From Bacteroidales bacterium CF (GTDB lineage Bacteria; Bacteroidota; Bacteroidia; Bacteroidales; UBA932), in NCBI GenBank assembly GCA_000473305.1, contig CP006772.1:2301805-2365804 (forward strand): a DNA stretch of 64,000 bases, written 5' to 3'. The position numbers and the translations under genes were made by a program. Below, in pieces: positions 1-7,237 of this stretch; position 1 is the stretch's first letter; each line of letters begins with the position of its first letter. Below the pieces are notes generated by a model that was not told where the DNA came from, searched no databases, and saw nothing but the letters and a program-made list of their open reading frames with translations.

Positions 1-393
1 ATTTTCTCCATTTTTGTGATTCTGGATTTTTGTTGCTTGGGAATAAGTGTCATATTTAATGAATTTATCCCAGACATTTTGCCAGTCTTTCTCGTTTTTT
101 AAAAGATATAATGCAGAACAATAAGTTCCTGCAATGTGTGGATTAAAATTGATATCACATTCAATATTAGTATTTCTTTCTGCTAAATCTTGAAAACGTC
201 CTGGAGTTTCGTCTTTTCCAACATCCATTCCTACAAATAGAATTTTATTTTTAGACAAGTTATATTTGCTTCCAATGAAGGGCATTGTTACAAATTTAAT
301 TTCTGGGTAACTGCTTAATATTCCAGTTGCCGGATTAATACCAAATTCTTTAAAAAAATTTTGATATTCAATTTCAATTTGGTCTTTATTCAT
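1..393 (-). CDS. Hypothetical protein, 3' end cut by window edge (cassette 6)
   Basis: Reading from an ATG at 391-393 towards position 1 gives 131 open codons that run off the window, so only the N-terminal part is visible. It begins MNKDQIEIEYQKFFKEFG and contains the stretch ILFVGMDVGKDETPGRF near residue 50 and NPHIAGTYCSALYLL near residue 90. I do not recognise the family with confidence. No signal peptide or membrane segment is visible, so it is probably cytoplasmic. The gene sits directly behind a cassette junction (GTTA core at 434-437, minus strand) with a 40-base leader, in the same orientation as the other cassette genes, so I take it as the cargo of the most distal cassette visible. 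The site that closes this cassette must lie outside the window. Confidence 0.6.
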   Translation of the reverse strand, partial: MNKDQIEIEYQNFFKEFGINPATGILSSYPEIKFVTMPFIGSKYNLSKNKILFVGMDVGKDETPGRFQDLAERNTNIECDINFNPHIAGTYCSALYLLKNEKDWQNVWDKFIKYDTYSQATKIQNHKNGEN

Positions 394-433
394 AGTAGTT
401 GTCTTAAATTGTGCGTTTTTTTAGCATTACCGC

Positions 434-487
434 TAACGATTCGGCGGCTGAGCCCGTTTTAATGGGCGTAGACGCCTGTTATGGGTC
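434..487 (-). repeat. attC-like cassette junction 5/6
   Basis: Short palindromic site on the minus strand: upstream core GACCCATAAC (478-487), then a stem of GGCG..GCCC pairing with CGGGC..CGCC, and downstream core starting GTTAGCGG (437 downwards). The 74 bases 440-513 are identical to 4440-4513, the equivalent site of the duplicate cassette. The upstream core is complementary to the start of cassette 5 (GTTAATGGGTC at 684 downwards) apart from one extra A. Confidence 0.65.
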
Positions 488-684
488 GGTTGCGCTATTG
501 GCTGGTTGTTTTATTTATTTTCCGTCAACTTCTATATCATTAACTCTCTCTAAAACACTCATTAACTCGGCTGCCTCTCTTTGTCTACAAATGACCGGTC
601 CTTTTTGCTCTTAGACAGACACTTTACATTCTGATCTTGCTCTTTTTCTTTTGCCGTATTGGTTCCCGTAACTGACCCATTAAC
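438..684 (-). mobile_element. Gene-less 247-bp cassette (cassette 5), duplicate of 4438-4684
   Basis: The interval between two GTTA cores is 247 bases, exactly the length of the first cassette at 4438-4684, and by eye over 90 percent identical to it. No convincing gene is present. An 18-codon frame from the ATG overlapping the core (MGQLREPIRQKKKSKIRM, minus strand) is kept in both copies. A second frame ending REAAELMSVLERVNDIEV looks like the decayed C-terminus of a protein; it is disrupted in the other copy. The differences between the copies do not favour synonymous positions in any frame, so I call it non-coding or a gene remnant. In classical integrons gene-less cassettes sometimes carry promoters or small RNAs; I see no clear promoter here. 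Confidence 0.65.
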
Positions 685-809
685 GGTGGCGGTATGAAAC
701 GTTGCCGATTGCGGGCGATTTCCTGTCAAGTTACGCAAAACTTAAAGCGGGATACAACCCTTGATTAACCTGCTACCCCGGCAATTTTTTATACCGCGTG
801 TTATGTGGC
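681..809 (-). repeat. attC-like cassette junction 4/5
   Basis: Long imperfect palindrome after the 286-aa gene. On the minus strand it starts with core GCCACATAAC (800-809), followed by an arm GCGGTATAAAAAATTGCC, an internal loop, the opposite arm reading GGCAACGTTTCATACCGCC, and the next core GTTAATGGG (684 downwards). The upstream core is complementary to the start of its own cassette (GTTATGTGGC at 1707 downwards), not to the downstream core. Confidence 0.7.
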
Positions 810-814
810 GTTTT

Positions 815-1675
815 TTATATTATTTTCCACCATTTCTTATCTTTTGTAATCTCCTTAATCAAAAGTTTTTTGTCTGGTTTCTTATTTGTCAATTCGTGTT
901 CAAATTGTCTGTCAATATCTTCAATAATATTAATCCAATCGCCTGAATACATTACTTTAAAGTCATACATCTCGTTAACTTTATAAGCCTTATCAACCTT
1001 TATGTTACCGACTATTTCAAATAAGTCAATATACTCCTTTTTAAAGTACTTTGGTAAATACCATGAGACCCTTTCATAGTTGTCCCACTTAGCATAATTT
1101 ACAATCAAAACATCTGCTTTTTCAAAATCATTCAGGTTAGGTTTCTCCTTTTGATTTATTCGTGTAGAGGCAACTAAATTGTAACCATATTTACTTTCAA
1201 AATCTGAACCTATCACCAATGCGCCGCCAAAATTGCCATTCTTTAATTTGAAAGTCAAACAATCACCCGTTTTAAATATCGGGTCTTTTGCTTTAATCTT
1301 TTTGGGAAGTCTCGCTTTCTCCTTCTCTGTCTGAATTGTAACAAGAAACTTATCAAGTACATCTTTTCTTTTCTTAATGTCTTTCTTGTCTGCACCAAGT
1401 TCTTCCCAAACTTTTAAATCTTTACCTGACTCAATAATCTCTTTGACTTTCTTATAAACTTTTTCATCAAGCGATTTAGTCTCCCATTGAGCAAGTGCTA
1501 AGGCAAACCAAAAGTTATTGCAGTCTTGTGGATTGTCAAGAACTTCTTGATAGTCGGCAAATAATTTTTTTGATATTTCTTCAGGACTTTTTCCATCATT
1601 ATATGAATCAAAAAAATCCAAGTAAATATCACTCGATGCGTCATTTCCTTTTATGCTAGTATTCCATGTACCCAT
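815..1675 (-). CDS. Hypothetical protein, DUF4259-like N-terminus (cassette 4 cargo)
   Basis: A 286-aa soluble protein without signal peptide. The opening MGTWNTSIKGNDASSD and the following stretch with NNFWFALALAQWETK resemble the MGTWG..END.A.D start of DUF4259-type proteins, which often occur as mobile cargo; this is a resemblance seen by eye, not a search result. Residues 90-130 are rich in Lys and Glu and probably helical; the C-terminal half contains a KAKDPIFKTGDCLTFKLKNG segment that looks like a small beta barrel. It is the only gene of a 1,023-bp cassette bounded by GTTA cores at 1704-1707 and 681-684. The leader from core to ATG is about 30 bases and the stop lies just before the 3' site, the compact layout typical of gene cassettes. 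Function unknown. Confidence 0.75.
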   Translation of the reverse strand: MGTWNTSIKGNDASSDIYLDFFDSYNDGKSPEEISKKLFADYQEVLDNPQDCNNFWFALALAQWETKSLDEKVYKKVKEIIESGKDLKVWEELGADKKDIKKRKDVLDKFLVTIQTEKEKARLPKKIKAKDPIFKTGDCLTFKLKNGNFGGALVIGSDFESKYGYNLVASTRINQKEKPNLNDFEKADVLIVNYAKWDNYERVSWYLPKYFKKEYIDLFEIVGNIKVDKAYKVNEMYDFKVMYSGDWINIIEDIDRQFEHELTNKKPDKKLLIKEITKDKKWWKII

Positions 1676-1703
1676 TGGTTCTGCTGTCTTTTAAAATGCC
1701 ACA

Positions 1704-1836
1704 TAACGGACGAGTGTATGTGCAGTAAGGTATTGCGGGGCAGTTTCCTGTCCAACGACACGAAAGTTTGAGCGGGCTACAATGCTTGAAAACCCACTAA
1801 ACCCCTTATGGCATATACACTTTGTTATGTGCAGTA
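1704..1836 (-). repeat. attC-like cassette junction 3/4
   Basis: Imperfect palindrome of about 130 bp. On the minus strand: upstream core TACTGCACATAAC (1824-1836), arm GTGTATATGCCATAAGG, loop, arm CCTTACTGCACATACAC, downstream core GTTATGTGGC (1707 downwards). The upstream end is complementary in 14 of 15 positions to the start of its own cassette at 2463, whereas the two cores within the site agree only over about eight bases. Confidence 0.7.
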
Positions 1837-1839
1837 AAT

Positions 1840-2421
1840 TTATCCATTCATTACGGTGTCTGCTCGAATAATTCTTATTTCTGGATTTATTTTTTCAATA
1901 AGTTCTCTAATCAATCCAATGTCAGAATTACTCATAGCACGTCCCAATATAATTTCTTCAACTTGAACTTCTATGTAATGTCTATCTTGAACAAAAACTC
2001 TCTCTTCTTCTTCATAATTCCATACTTCAAGTTTGTGGCTCAATATTTCAATAGCTGTCTGGTCGTTAAAGTTTTGGTTACGAATAGAAACAAGACCGTT
2101 GTATTGAATTGGTCTAACAGTGTATTGAGTGTCGTCAATTCTGAGGCCAATTGCAACTCCACGTTGTCCATTTGTATAGTGAGACCACATAAGTTCATTG
2201 TTGTTTACACGAGATAAAGAACAAAGTCGTAGTTCTCCCTTTTCTTCGGCAAGTCTGTCCCGAATATTTCGGTCAAGTTCACCTGTCCTGTAATAATATT
2301 GTCCTTCCATTGGGTCATTAAGGTCTTTATACTTTGCGGCATAAAGTCTGTTTTTGAGAATAATGTCAATGAAGTTTTTAAAGTTGTCTAAGCTCCTGTA
2401 TTTGTATAAAATGTTTGTCAT
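1840..2421 (-). CDS. DUF2971 domain protein (cassette 3 cargo)
   Basis: A 193-aa cytoplasmic protein. It begins MTNILYKYRSLDNFKNFID and has LNDPMEGQ near residue 36 and LCSLSRVNNNELMWSHYTNG around residues 67-87, the characteristic conserved blocks of DUF2971 (KYRS, LNDP.E, CSLS..N..LMWSHY). The biochemical role of that family is not established; members are frequent in mobile and defence-associated contexts. The gene fills a 756-bp cassette (2463 to 1708), with a leader of about 40 bases after the GTTA core and a stop three bases from the 3' palindromic site. All cassette genes share its strand. No promoter of the Bacteroidota type is visible inside the leader, so expression may depend on read-through from upstream. 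Confidence 0.85.
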   Translation of the reverse strand: MTNILYKYRSLDNFKNFIDIILKNRLYAAKYKDLNDPMEGQYYYRTGELDRNIRDRLAEEKGELRLCSLSRVNNNELMWSHYTNGQRGVAIGLRIDDTQYTVRPIQYNGLVSIRNQNFNDQTAIEILSHKLEVWNYEEEERVFVQDRHYIEVQVEEIILGRAMSNSDIGLIRELIEKINPEIRIIRADTVMNG

Positions 2422-2459
2422 TGTTTAATCGTTACAGTGTAGTTCAATTTTATTGCACA

Positions 2460-2593
2460 TAACGTTGCGCATATGATTTGTTGGGGAGGTTCGGAGCACT
2501 TATCTTTCATGGTACACATAAACTTGAATAAAAGCAATGCCTTTGCATTTAGCTCTTCAACCCCAATAAATTATATGCGGTGTTAGCAAACGG
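2460..2593 (-). repeat. attC-like cassette junction 2/3
   Basis: Palindromic site of about 134 bp. Minus strand: upstream core GTTTGCTAAC (2582-2591 region), arm GCATATAATTTATTGGGG, a central loop of some 50 bases, arm CCCCAACAAATCATATGC, downstream core GTTATGTGC (2463 downwards). The upstream core is complementary to the beginning of its own cassette (GTTAGCAAAC at 4058 downwards) and not to the downstream core beyond GTTA. Confidence 0.7.
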
Positions 2594-2595
2594 TT

Positions 2596-4029
2596 TTAAT
2601 TATTATTCCACCAAAAGTCATAATTCACTCCATTCACGGGTATTGTAACCTGAACTTTATCAGCACTTTTATATTTTATATTTATTTGTCCAACTATCCT
2701 TTGCTCATTATCAATTGTATTTAGCTTTAAATACCCTTGATTCAAGACATTTCTAATTTGATACTGTTGATTTTGATAATCATTAATGTTTTGTTGAGCC
2801 TTTTGATGAGCTGCATAATTTGCTGCACCATCATAAGATTGCGTATTACTACGAGTAGTTGCTGAGCCATAAGTACTACTACTACCTGATACACTACCAT
2901 AAGTATTTCCGTAATAACCAGATACACTCCCATAACTGTTAGAATAACCTGATGTAGTTGATGTAGTTGATGACGATGAATAACCTGCTTGGTTTGCAGC
3001 GCTAGATTCTCCAAATGCAACCAATGCAGCATTCCATGCTTGTCTATTATTCACTTTTTTCATATATTCATTTGCAGATAGAACTTCTCCAGAAGTTTTA
3101 GTTCCGCTTTTTATCAATATTGCGGTAATAGTTGAGGGGTCAAAATTAAACGATTTTCCTGTCAAATTTTCAATAGCAACATAAGCAACGTAATATTTAC
3201 CATAGGTTCTTTCAATAGACAAATGCATAGTTACAGATATTCCATTATGAACGTAGTATTGGAAAGCCTTGCCGTCTTTATAATAAGTTTTACTAAGTTT
3301 ATCTACATCTGTTTCAGAAAGGATTTCACCAGTTTTTGAATAAGTGTATACAATTCCTTTCCATTTAGAATTTTTATCATCATATCTATCAATATATAAT
3401 GCCTCACCTTTACCTTGTAACTCTCCTGTTATATAATAATCTTTAACTAAACCTGAAATATTGCCATTACTATCTAAATTTATTATTCTATAAAAAGCGG
3501 CAGCTCCTCTTGTTTTAACACCTTTCCATTTACTATCAAAATACAAAGTATCAGAAGTTTTCGAACTAGAAATTATTTTTTCTGGTTTAGTATTAGAATT
3601 ATTTGAATTACTAATATCAACTCCGTAAAAATTCCATGTACCAGAAATACCTTCGATTAAATCAAATTTCGTAATCGATTTAGGTAAAGGTTCAAAAATA
3701 GCTGAGAAAACTACGTGTTTATTCGGGTACGCAATAGTTACAGCATCCTTATTTGCAATCCCTTCTGTACTAAGCAAGAGAAATTTTATTCCATTGGCTT
3801 GAATATAATAAGCACCATCAGAATTTGGTGGACTTAAATAAATATAAATTCCCTCAGATTCAGTCCTAGTATATTCAAACTCTATAATAGTGCTGGATGA
3901 GTTTCTTTCGACTTTTTTAATTTTTAGGTTTTTTTCGCTCTGGCTATTAATATTTGGATAATAAGTTTGAGCATTGATAAATTGTGACATTGAAAAATAA
4001 ATCACAAAAAAAACAATCATTTTATTCAT
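2596..4029 (-). CDS. Secreted hypothetical protein with Ser/Tyr/Gly-rich segment (cassette 2 cargo)
   Basis: A 477-aa protein starting with a signal peptide (MNKMIVFFVIYFSMSQFINA, then QTYYPN), so it is probably exported to the periplasm or outer membrane. Residues 150-270 contain repeated short G-x-x-x-Y-Y motifs of the kind seen in toxin-antidote or MORN-type repeats (for example YYITGELQGKGEALY). A low-complexity stretch at about residues 350-400 is built of Ser, Tyr, Gly and Thr (SNSYGSVSGYYGNTYGSVSG). The final part ends in a small beta-rich segment. I do not know the function. It is the largest cassette cargo in the array (cassette 4058 to 2464). The ATG follows the GTTA core by about 30 bases. 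A signal-peptide protein as cassette cargo is common in integrons. Confidence 0.75.
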   Translation of the reverse strand: MNKMIVFFVIYFSMSQFINAQTYYPNINSQSEKNLKIKKVERNSSSTIIEFEYTRTESEGIYIYLSPPNSDGAYYIQANGIKFLLLSTEGIANKDAVTIAYPNKHVVFSAIFEPLPKSITKFDLIEGISGTWNFYGVDISNSNNSNTKPEKIISSSKTSDTLYFDSKWKGVKTRGAAAFYRIINLDSNGNISGLVKDYYITGELQGKGEALYIDRYDDKNSKWKGIVYTYSKTGEILSETDVDKLSKTYYKDGKAFQYYVHNGISVTMHLSIERTYGKYYVAYVAIENLTGKSFNFDPSTITAILIKSGTKTSGEVLSANEYMKKVNNRQAWNAALVAFGESSAANQAGYSSSSTTSTTSGYSNSYGSVSGYYGNTYGSVSGSSSTYGSATTRSNTQSYDGAANYAAHQKAQQNINDYQNQQYQIRNVLNQGYLKLNTIDNEQRIVGQINIKYKSADKVQVTIPVNGVNYDFWWNNN

Positions 4030-4054
4030 AGTTTTTATTTTTTAAACTGTTTGC

Positions 4055-4145
4055 TAACGGACCGCGGGTATAGTACGGCCACCCTGTCCTCTTGCAAACC
4101 CATTGCCTCCGGTGGCTGAACTATACCTGGTGTTATAACCAGCTG
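4055..4145 (-). repeat. attC-like cassette junction 1/2
   Basis: Compact palindromic site of 91 bp. Minus strand: CAGCTGGTTATAAC (4132-4145), arm GGTATAGTTCAGCCACC, loop, arm GGTGGCCGTACTATACC, downstream core GTTAGCAAACAG (4058 downwards). The arms pair almost completely, with a short bulge, as in the stem of a folded attC. The upstream core is complementary to the start of its own cassette (GTTATAACCA at 4437 downwards). Confidence 0.75.
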
Positions 4146-4437
4146 CGATTTCAGTACAAGATCAAATCGCCTTTGGCTCATGGTTTTGCCTCATAAAGAT
4201 AAAAACTTTATTTTTTAATTCAATCACAGATTATCCTAAATATCAACGAACAAACCCAATATTTACACTAAGGGTTAAATCAAATCTGCATTGGATTGCA
4301 AAACCTGTGACAAAGGCGCGGTAATATTATTGAAATTAGAAAAGAGACTTCGAAACTTAAATACACCCTCTTAAAGCAAAAATCAGATAATCGGCACACA
4401 TTTCAGCCTTTACAACTTTTCTTTAGTTGGTTATAAC
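4059..4437 (-). mobile_element. Gene-less 379-bp cassette (cassette 1)
   Basis: Interval between GTTA cores at 4434-4437 and 4055-4058. On the minus strand only very short frames are present (14 codons from an ATG near 4400; a few others), none with a recognisable product, so I see no gene. It is A+T rich between its ends. It has the same terminal architecture as the gene-bearing cassettes: its first ten bases GTTATAACCA are complementary to the bases before its 3' site. Confidence 0.6.
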
Positions 4438-4487
4438 GTTTCGGCGGCTGAGCCCGTTTTAATGGGCGTAGACGCCTGTTATGGGTC
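4434..4487 (-). repeat. attC-like cassette junction 0/1
   Basis: Short site: minus strand GACCCATAAC (4478-4487), GGCG..GCCC/CGGGC..CGCC stem, then core GTTATAACC (4437 downwards). Bases 4440-4513 are identical to 440-513, so the 3' end of this cassette is the best conserved part of the duplicated unit. Confidence 0.65.
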
Positions 4488-4684
4488 GGTTGCGCTATTG
4501 GCTGGTTGTTCTATTTATTTTCTTTAACTTCTATATCATTAACTCTCTCTAAAAATACTCATCAACTCGGCTGCCTTTCTTCTTATGCAAATGACCGGTA
4601 CTTTTTGCTCTTAGACAGATACTTTATATTCTGATCTTCTCTCTTTTCTTCTGCCGTATTGGTTCCCGCAACTGACCCATTAAC
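4438..4684 (-). mobile_element. First, gene-less 247-bp cassette (cassette 0) next to the recombinase
   Basis: Occupies the position next to the recombinase gene, where the newest cassette would be in an integron. It matches 438-684 over its full length with about twenty differences, concentrated in its middle. It keeps an 18-codon frame (MGQLREPIRQKKREKIRI) that starts within the core, but has no recognisable gene. Its recurrence four cassettes further on means that the same element was inserted twice or the intervening block was gained between two copies. Confidence 0.65.
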
Positions 4685-4841
4685 TTGTTTATGTATTCAT
4701 CAAAGTGGAATCAGGGAGGGGGAGCAAAGGGGGCTTGGAACGGGTTTGTTGAATAATATAAATTCAGTCGGCTGGTGGTTGTATTGTTAATTTATTTAAT
4801 TTTTATGTAGTCTAATTCTTATGTTTATTATGAGGTTTAAC
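4681..4841 (-). other. Candidate attI-like integration site and leader behind the recombinase gene
   Basis: About 157 bases separate the recombinase stop codon from the first GTTA core (TAAC at 4681-4684 on the plus strand). This stretch has no gene and no pairing partner for the core, as in an attI site, which carries only one simple half. Minus-strand sequence at the junction reads ATACATAAACAAGTTAATGG. I see no clear TTG/TAnnTTTG promoter in it. Confidence 0.45.
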
Positions 4842-5693
4842 TCATAAATCAAAGTCGTCGGTTGGGTTTTTGATCTTCTGGAGGCCGGTCATGCTAACCC
4901 ATGTGTAAATTTCGGTTGTCTTGCTGCTTTTATGCCCTAACAACTCCTGAATGTACCTCAAACTTACTCCCGCCTCTAACAGATGTGTGGCATAACTGTG
5001 TCGCAGACAATGCAGTGTAAAATTATGATTTTTAATTATTTTACCCAAATATTTATGAAAAATATTCTCTATGCTTGTTTCGCTGTATTGTTCTCCCGGA
5101 GATTGGCCCTCGATGAGATAAATTTTAGGTCTGTACATTTTGTAATATCTAATGATCATATCCATAAGCTTGTCGCTCAGTGGCAACACCCTGTCTTTCT
5201 GGCCTTTTCCATTAATAACAGTCAATGTCTTGCGCTTGGAATCTAAATCCATGAGTTTCAGGTTTAGTATTTCACTCCGTCGTAAACCACAGGCATATAC
5301 AAGGGTGAGAGCTGTCTTGTGTTTGAAGTTGGGTATTGAGACAAGCATTTTCTCAACTACTTGCTTAGAGATGACTTTCGGAAGCGGACGGTATTTTCTG
5401 GGTCTTTCAATCTCTTCAATTGACAGTTGTCTTTTCTCAACCTTTTGATAATAGAGCTTAATGGCATTTATTACCTGATTTTGGTAAGAGGCTGAATAGC
5501 CGTGCCTAAGGATGTAGTTCTTATTAAATAATACTAAATCTGAATTTGTAATATCTCCCGGATTTTTATCTGCAAAATAATTAAGGAATACATTTATTGC
5601 ATTTAAATACACTTCAATTGTCCGGGTGCTGTATCTGCAACCCTTGAGCCATGCCTCAAAAAAGGCTACATCTTTTCTGTTCGTTCTCTCCAT
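4842..5693 (-). CDS. Tyrosine recombinase of the cassette array (XerC/D-like, integron-integrase-like context)
   Basis: A 283-aa tyrosine recombinase from the ATG at 5691-5693; an upstream TTG at 5708 would add five residues. It has an N-terminal SAM-like DNA-binding domain (about 1-100) and a catalytic domain with the full set of residues: Arg138 in ACGLRRSEIL, Lys in NGKGQKDRVLPL, His228 and Arg231 in HCLRHSY, His254 in LLGHKSSKTTEIYTW and Tyr263 as nucleophile. The C-terminus (LQKIKNPTDDFDL) resembles the short tail of integron integrases and of the large Bacteroidota recombinase group with RPKxYL.EGQ (here RPKIYLIEGQ). Between the catalytic Lys and the HxxR box there are only about 55 residues; IntI1 has some 45 more, including its diagnostic extra helix, which is missing here. 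The gene is transcribed towards and on the same strand as the cassettes. I infer that it excises and inserts them. Confidence 0.9.
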   Translation of the reverse strand: MERTNRKDVAFFEAWLKGCRYSTRTIEVYLNAINVFLNYFADKNPGDITNSDLVLFNKNYILRHGYSASYQNQVINAIKLYYQKVEKRQLSIEEIERPRKYRPLPKVISKQVVEKMLVSIPNFKHKTALTLVYACGLRRSEILNLKLMDLDSKRKTLTVINGKGQKDRVLPLSDKLMDMIIRYYKMYRPKIYLIEGQSPGEQYSETSIENIFHKYLGKIIKNHNFTLHCLRHSYATHLLEAGVSLRYIQELLGHKSSKTTEIYTWVSMTGLQKIKNPTDDFDL

Positions 5694-5744
5694 ATCTCTC
5701 TCCTCCAATTTTTTATAAAATTATAAAAAAAATCAGAAAGGCTG

Positions 5745-5757
5745 TCGCATTATGCGA
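5745..5757. repeat. 13-bp palindrome between fic and the recombinase gene
   Basis: TCGCAT-T-ATGCGA lies in the 87-bp gap between the Fic stop codon and the recombinase start. On the minus strand it could form a small hairpin with a T-rich tract some 15 bases later, or be an operator in front of the recombinase. I cannot decide between the two. Confidence 0.3.
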
Positions 5758-5780
5758 TATCCTTATAAAAAGTGGTTCTG

Positions 5781-6860
5781 TTATCTTCGTGCCAGTAATT
5801 CAAATAGCTTCTCATTTACATAGTAATTCCCGGTTCCGATTCTCTCTTTTCTCAGTAATCCGTCTTCTGCCAGTTTGTTCAAATAATTTGCGGCAGTTAT
5901 TCTGGAGACAGTCAAGTCATTTACGATAAATTCTATTTTTGTGTATGGATGTTTGAAAAGGTTATTCAACAAATCCTGGCTATAGAATTTGTAATTGTCT
6001 CTCAGTTTGTATTTATACTCTGACATCAATTCTCTTATTTGATAAATCAGGTTTATCGTCTCTCTTGAAGTTATTTCTATGCCCCGGATTATGAATAATA
6101 TCCATTCCTCCCAATTCTCATCATCTCTAACTTGCTGCAAACAACGATAATAATCTGTTTTATTGTGGATTATGTAATTGCTCAAGTATAAAATAGGCAA
6201 ATTTTGTAAGCCCTCAAGAATCAGATACAAGATGTTGATTATTCTACCGGTCCTGCCATTTCCGTCATAAAAAGGGTGGATACTTTCAAACTGAAAATGG
6301 ATTATTGCCAATTTTACAAGAGGATCATAATCACACATTGATTTATCATTGATGAAATTTTCCAGATTTGTCATCAATCTTTTTATTTCATCAATGTTTT
6401 GAGGAGGGGTATAGACTACTTCTCCCGTTGTTGAGTTTTTCAGAGATGTTCCGGGTAATTTCCTGAAACCGGCATTATTCCTTTCCAGTTCTTCCTGAAT
6501 CTTTATTACAATGTTGCTTGTTATCAGTTTCTTGCTTTTTACTAACTCAAACCCCTTTTTTAAAGCTGAAACATAATTTTGGACCTCTTTTGCTTCCAGA
6601 GATTTGAAAGAGTCAAAATTTAATTCGGTCTTATACAAATCATCGTGAGTTGTAATAATGTTCTCTATGGCAGAACTATCTTTTGCCTCTTGTAATCCTA
6701 GTGTATTGACCAAAATTATCTGATTTGGGATTGTTGACGCAACTCCTTTTAATTCAGCCAATGCTGCATGGGCAGATGGTAAACTCTTTAATATGGTCTT
6801 ACTTTCAACATCTATTGAGAGTGGAAGTTCCTTTAATCTCCAATTACTTTCACTGGTCAT
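5781..6860 (-). CDS. Fic family protein (AMPylase-type) with N-terminal inhibitory motif and C-terminal winged helix
   Basis: A 359-aa protein. The catalytic Fic motif HPFYDGNGRTGR sits at residues 195-206, with the conserved His and the GNGR phosphate-binding loop intact, which predicts nucleotide transfer (usually AMP from ATP) onto a hydroxyl of a target protein. An SSAIEN sequence at residues 62-67 fits the (S/T)xxxE(G/N) inhibitory helix, here N-terminal to the Fic core (class II Fic), so activity is probably kept in check in cis. The last 60 residues (IEFIVNDLTVSRITAANYL) look like a winged helix-turn-helix, typical of this Fic subgroup. Two copies of TTTCTTTACAAAG lie upstream (about 6880 and 6920) and a -7-like TATCTTTG at 6888-6895, minus strand, suggests a promoter with possible self-control. 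It lies between the recombinase and tRNA-Met. Confidence 0.9.
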   Translation of the reverse strand: MTSESNWRLKELPLSIDVESKTILKSLPSAHAALAELKGVASTIPNQIILVNTLGLQEAKDSSAIENIITTHDDLYKTELNFDSFKSLEAKEVQNYVSALKKGFELVKSKKLITSNIVIKIQEELERNNAGFRKLPGTSLKNSTTGEVVYTPPQNIDEIKRLMTNLENFINDKSMCDYDPLVKLAIIHFQFESIHPFYDGNGRTGRIINILYLILEGLQNLPILYLSNYIIHNKTDYYRCLQQVRDDENWEEWILFIIRGIEITSRETINLIYQIRELMSEYKYKLRDNYKFYSQDLLNNLFKHPYTKIEFIVNDLTVSRITAANYLNKLAEDGLLRKERIGTGNYYVNEKLFELLARR

Positions 6861-7237
6861 TATGTAAAGATTTTTCGGTTTTCTTTACAAAGATAGTTTA
6901 TTATGTATAAAAAAATTATTTTTCTTTACAAAGTTTGAGGTATGTATTTGACTTTAAGCATTTCTAAAAATGAGTTTTTTCGACTTGAAAGATGTCGAAT
7001 TTCAAGTAATTGACAATGTGGTAGATACCTCAAACTGCGCCAAAGTCCCTTCTCTGCGCGGTGCAGGATTACGTCGCTGCGCTCCGTGATCCTGGAACGG
7101 TCGGCAAAACAGCCCGAGAGAGGAGAACCCCAGGGCTTCGCCCCGTGGTTTTTTTGTTTTTGTCCGATTCAGAGCAAGCTCTGATCGGAGCAAAACAAAA
7201 AACCCCTTGCCGTTTGGCAAGGGGTTCTCCTTTCTCG
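6861..7237. other. Gene-less 377-bp spacer, G+C-rich hairpin region in its right half
   Basis: 6861-7010 is A+T rich and carries the fic promoter region. From about 7030 to 7230 the sequence is much richer in G+C than its surroundings and consists of several inverted repeats (for example TCAGAGCaaGCTCTGA near 7170 and GGGCTTCGCCC near 7132). An open frame crosses it and the tRNA, which I do not believe to be a gene. Confidence 0.5.
7193..7227 (-). terminator. Rho-independent terminator behind tRNA-Met
   Basis: On the minus strand AACCCCTTGCC-AAAC-GGCAAGGGGTT forms a perfect 11-bp stem immediately followed by TTTTTTGTTTT. It begins about ten bases past the tRNA 3' end and would end its transcript. 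Confidence 0.85.

Noticed and set aside
434..4684. Classical integron with attC sites
   Set aside because: The cores do not fit RYYYAAC/GTTRRRY and the recombinase lacks the IntI-specific extra segment; the array is integron-like but not a standard class.
7128..7160. Terminator on the plus strand (GGGCTTCGCCC followed by T run)
   Set aside because: No plus-strand transcript ends here; the neighbours fic and tRNA-Met are on the minus strand.
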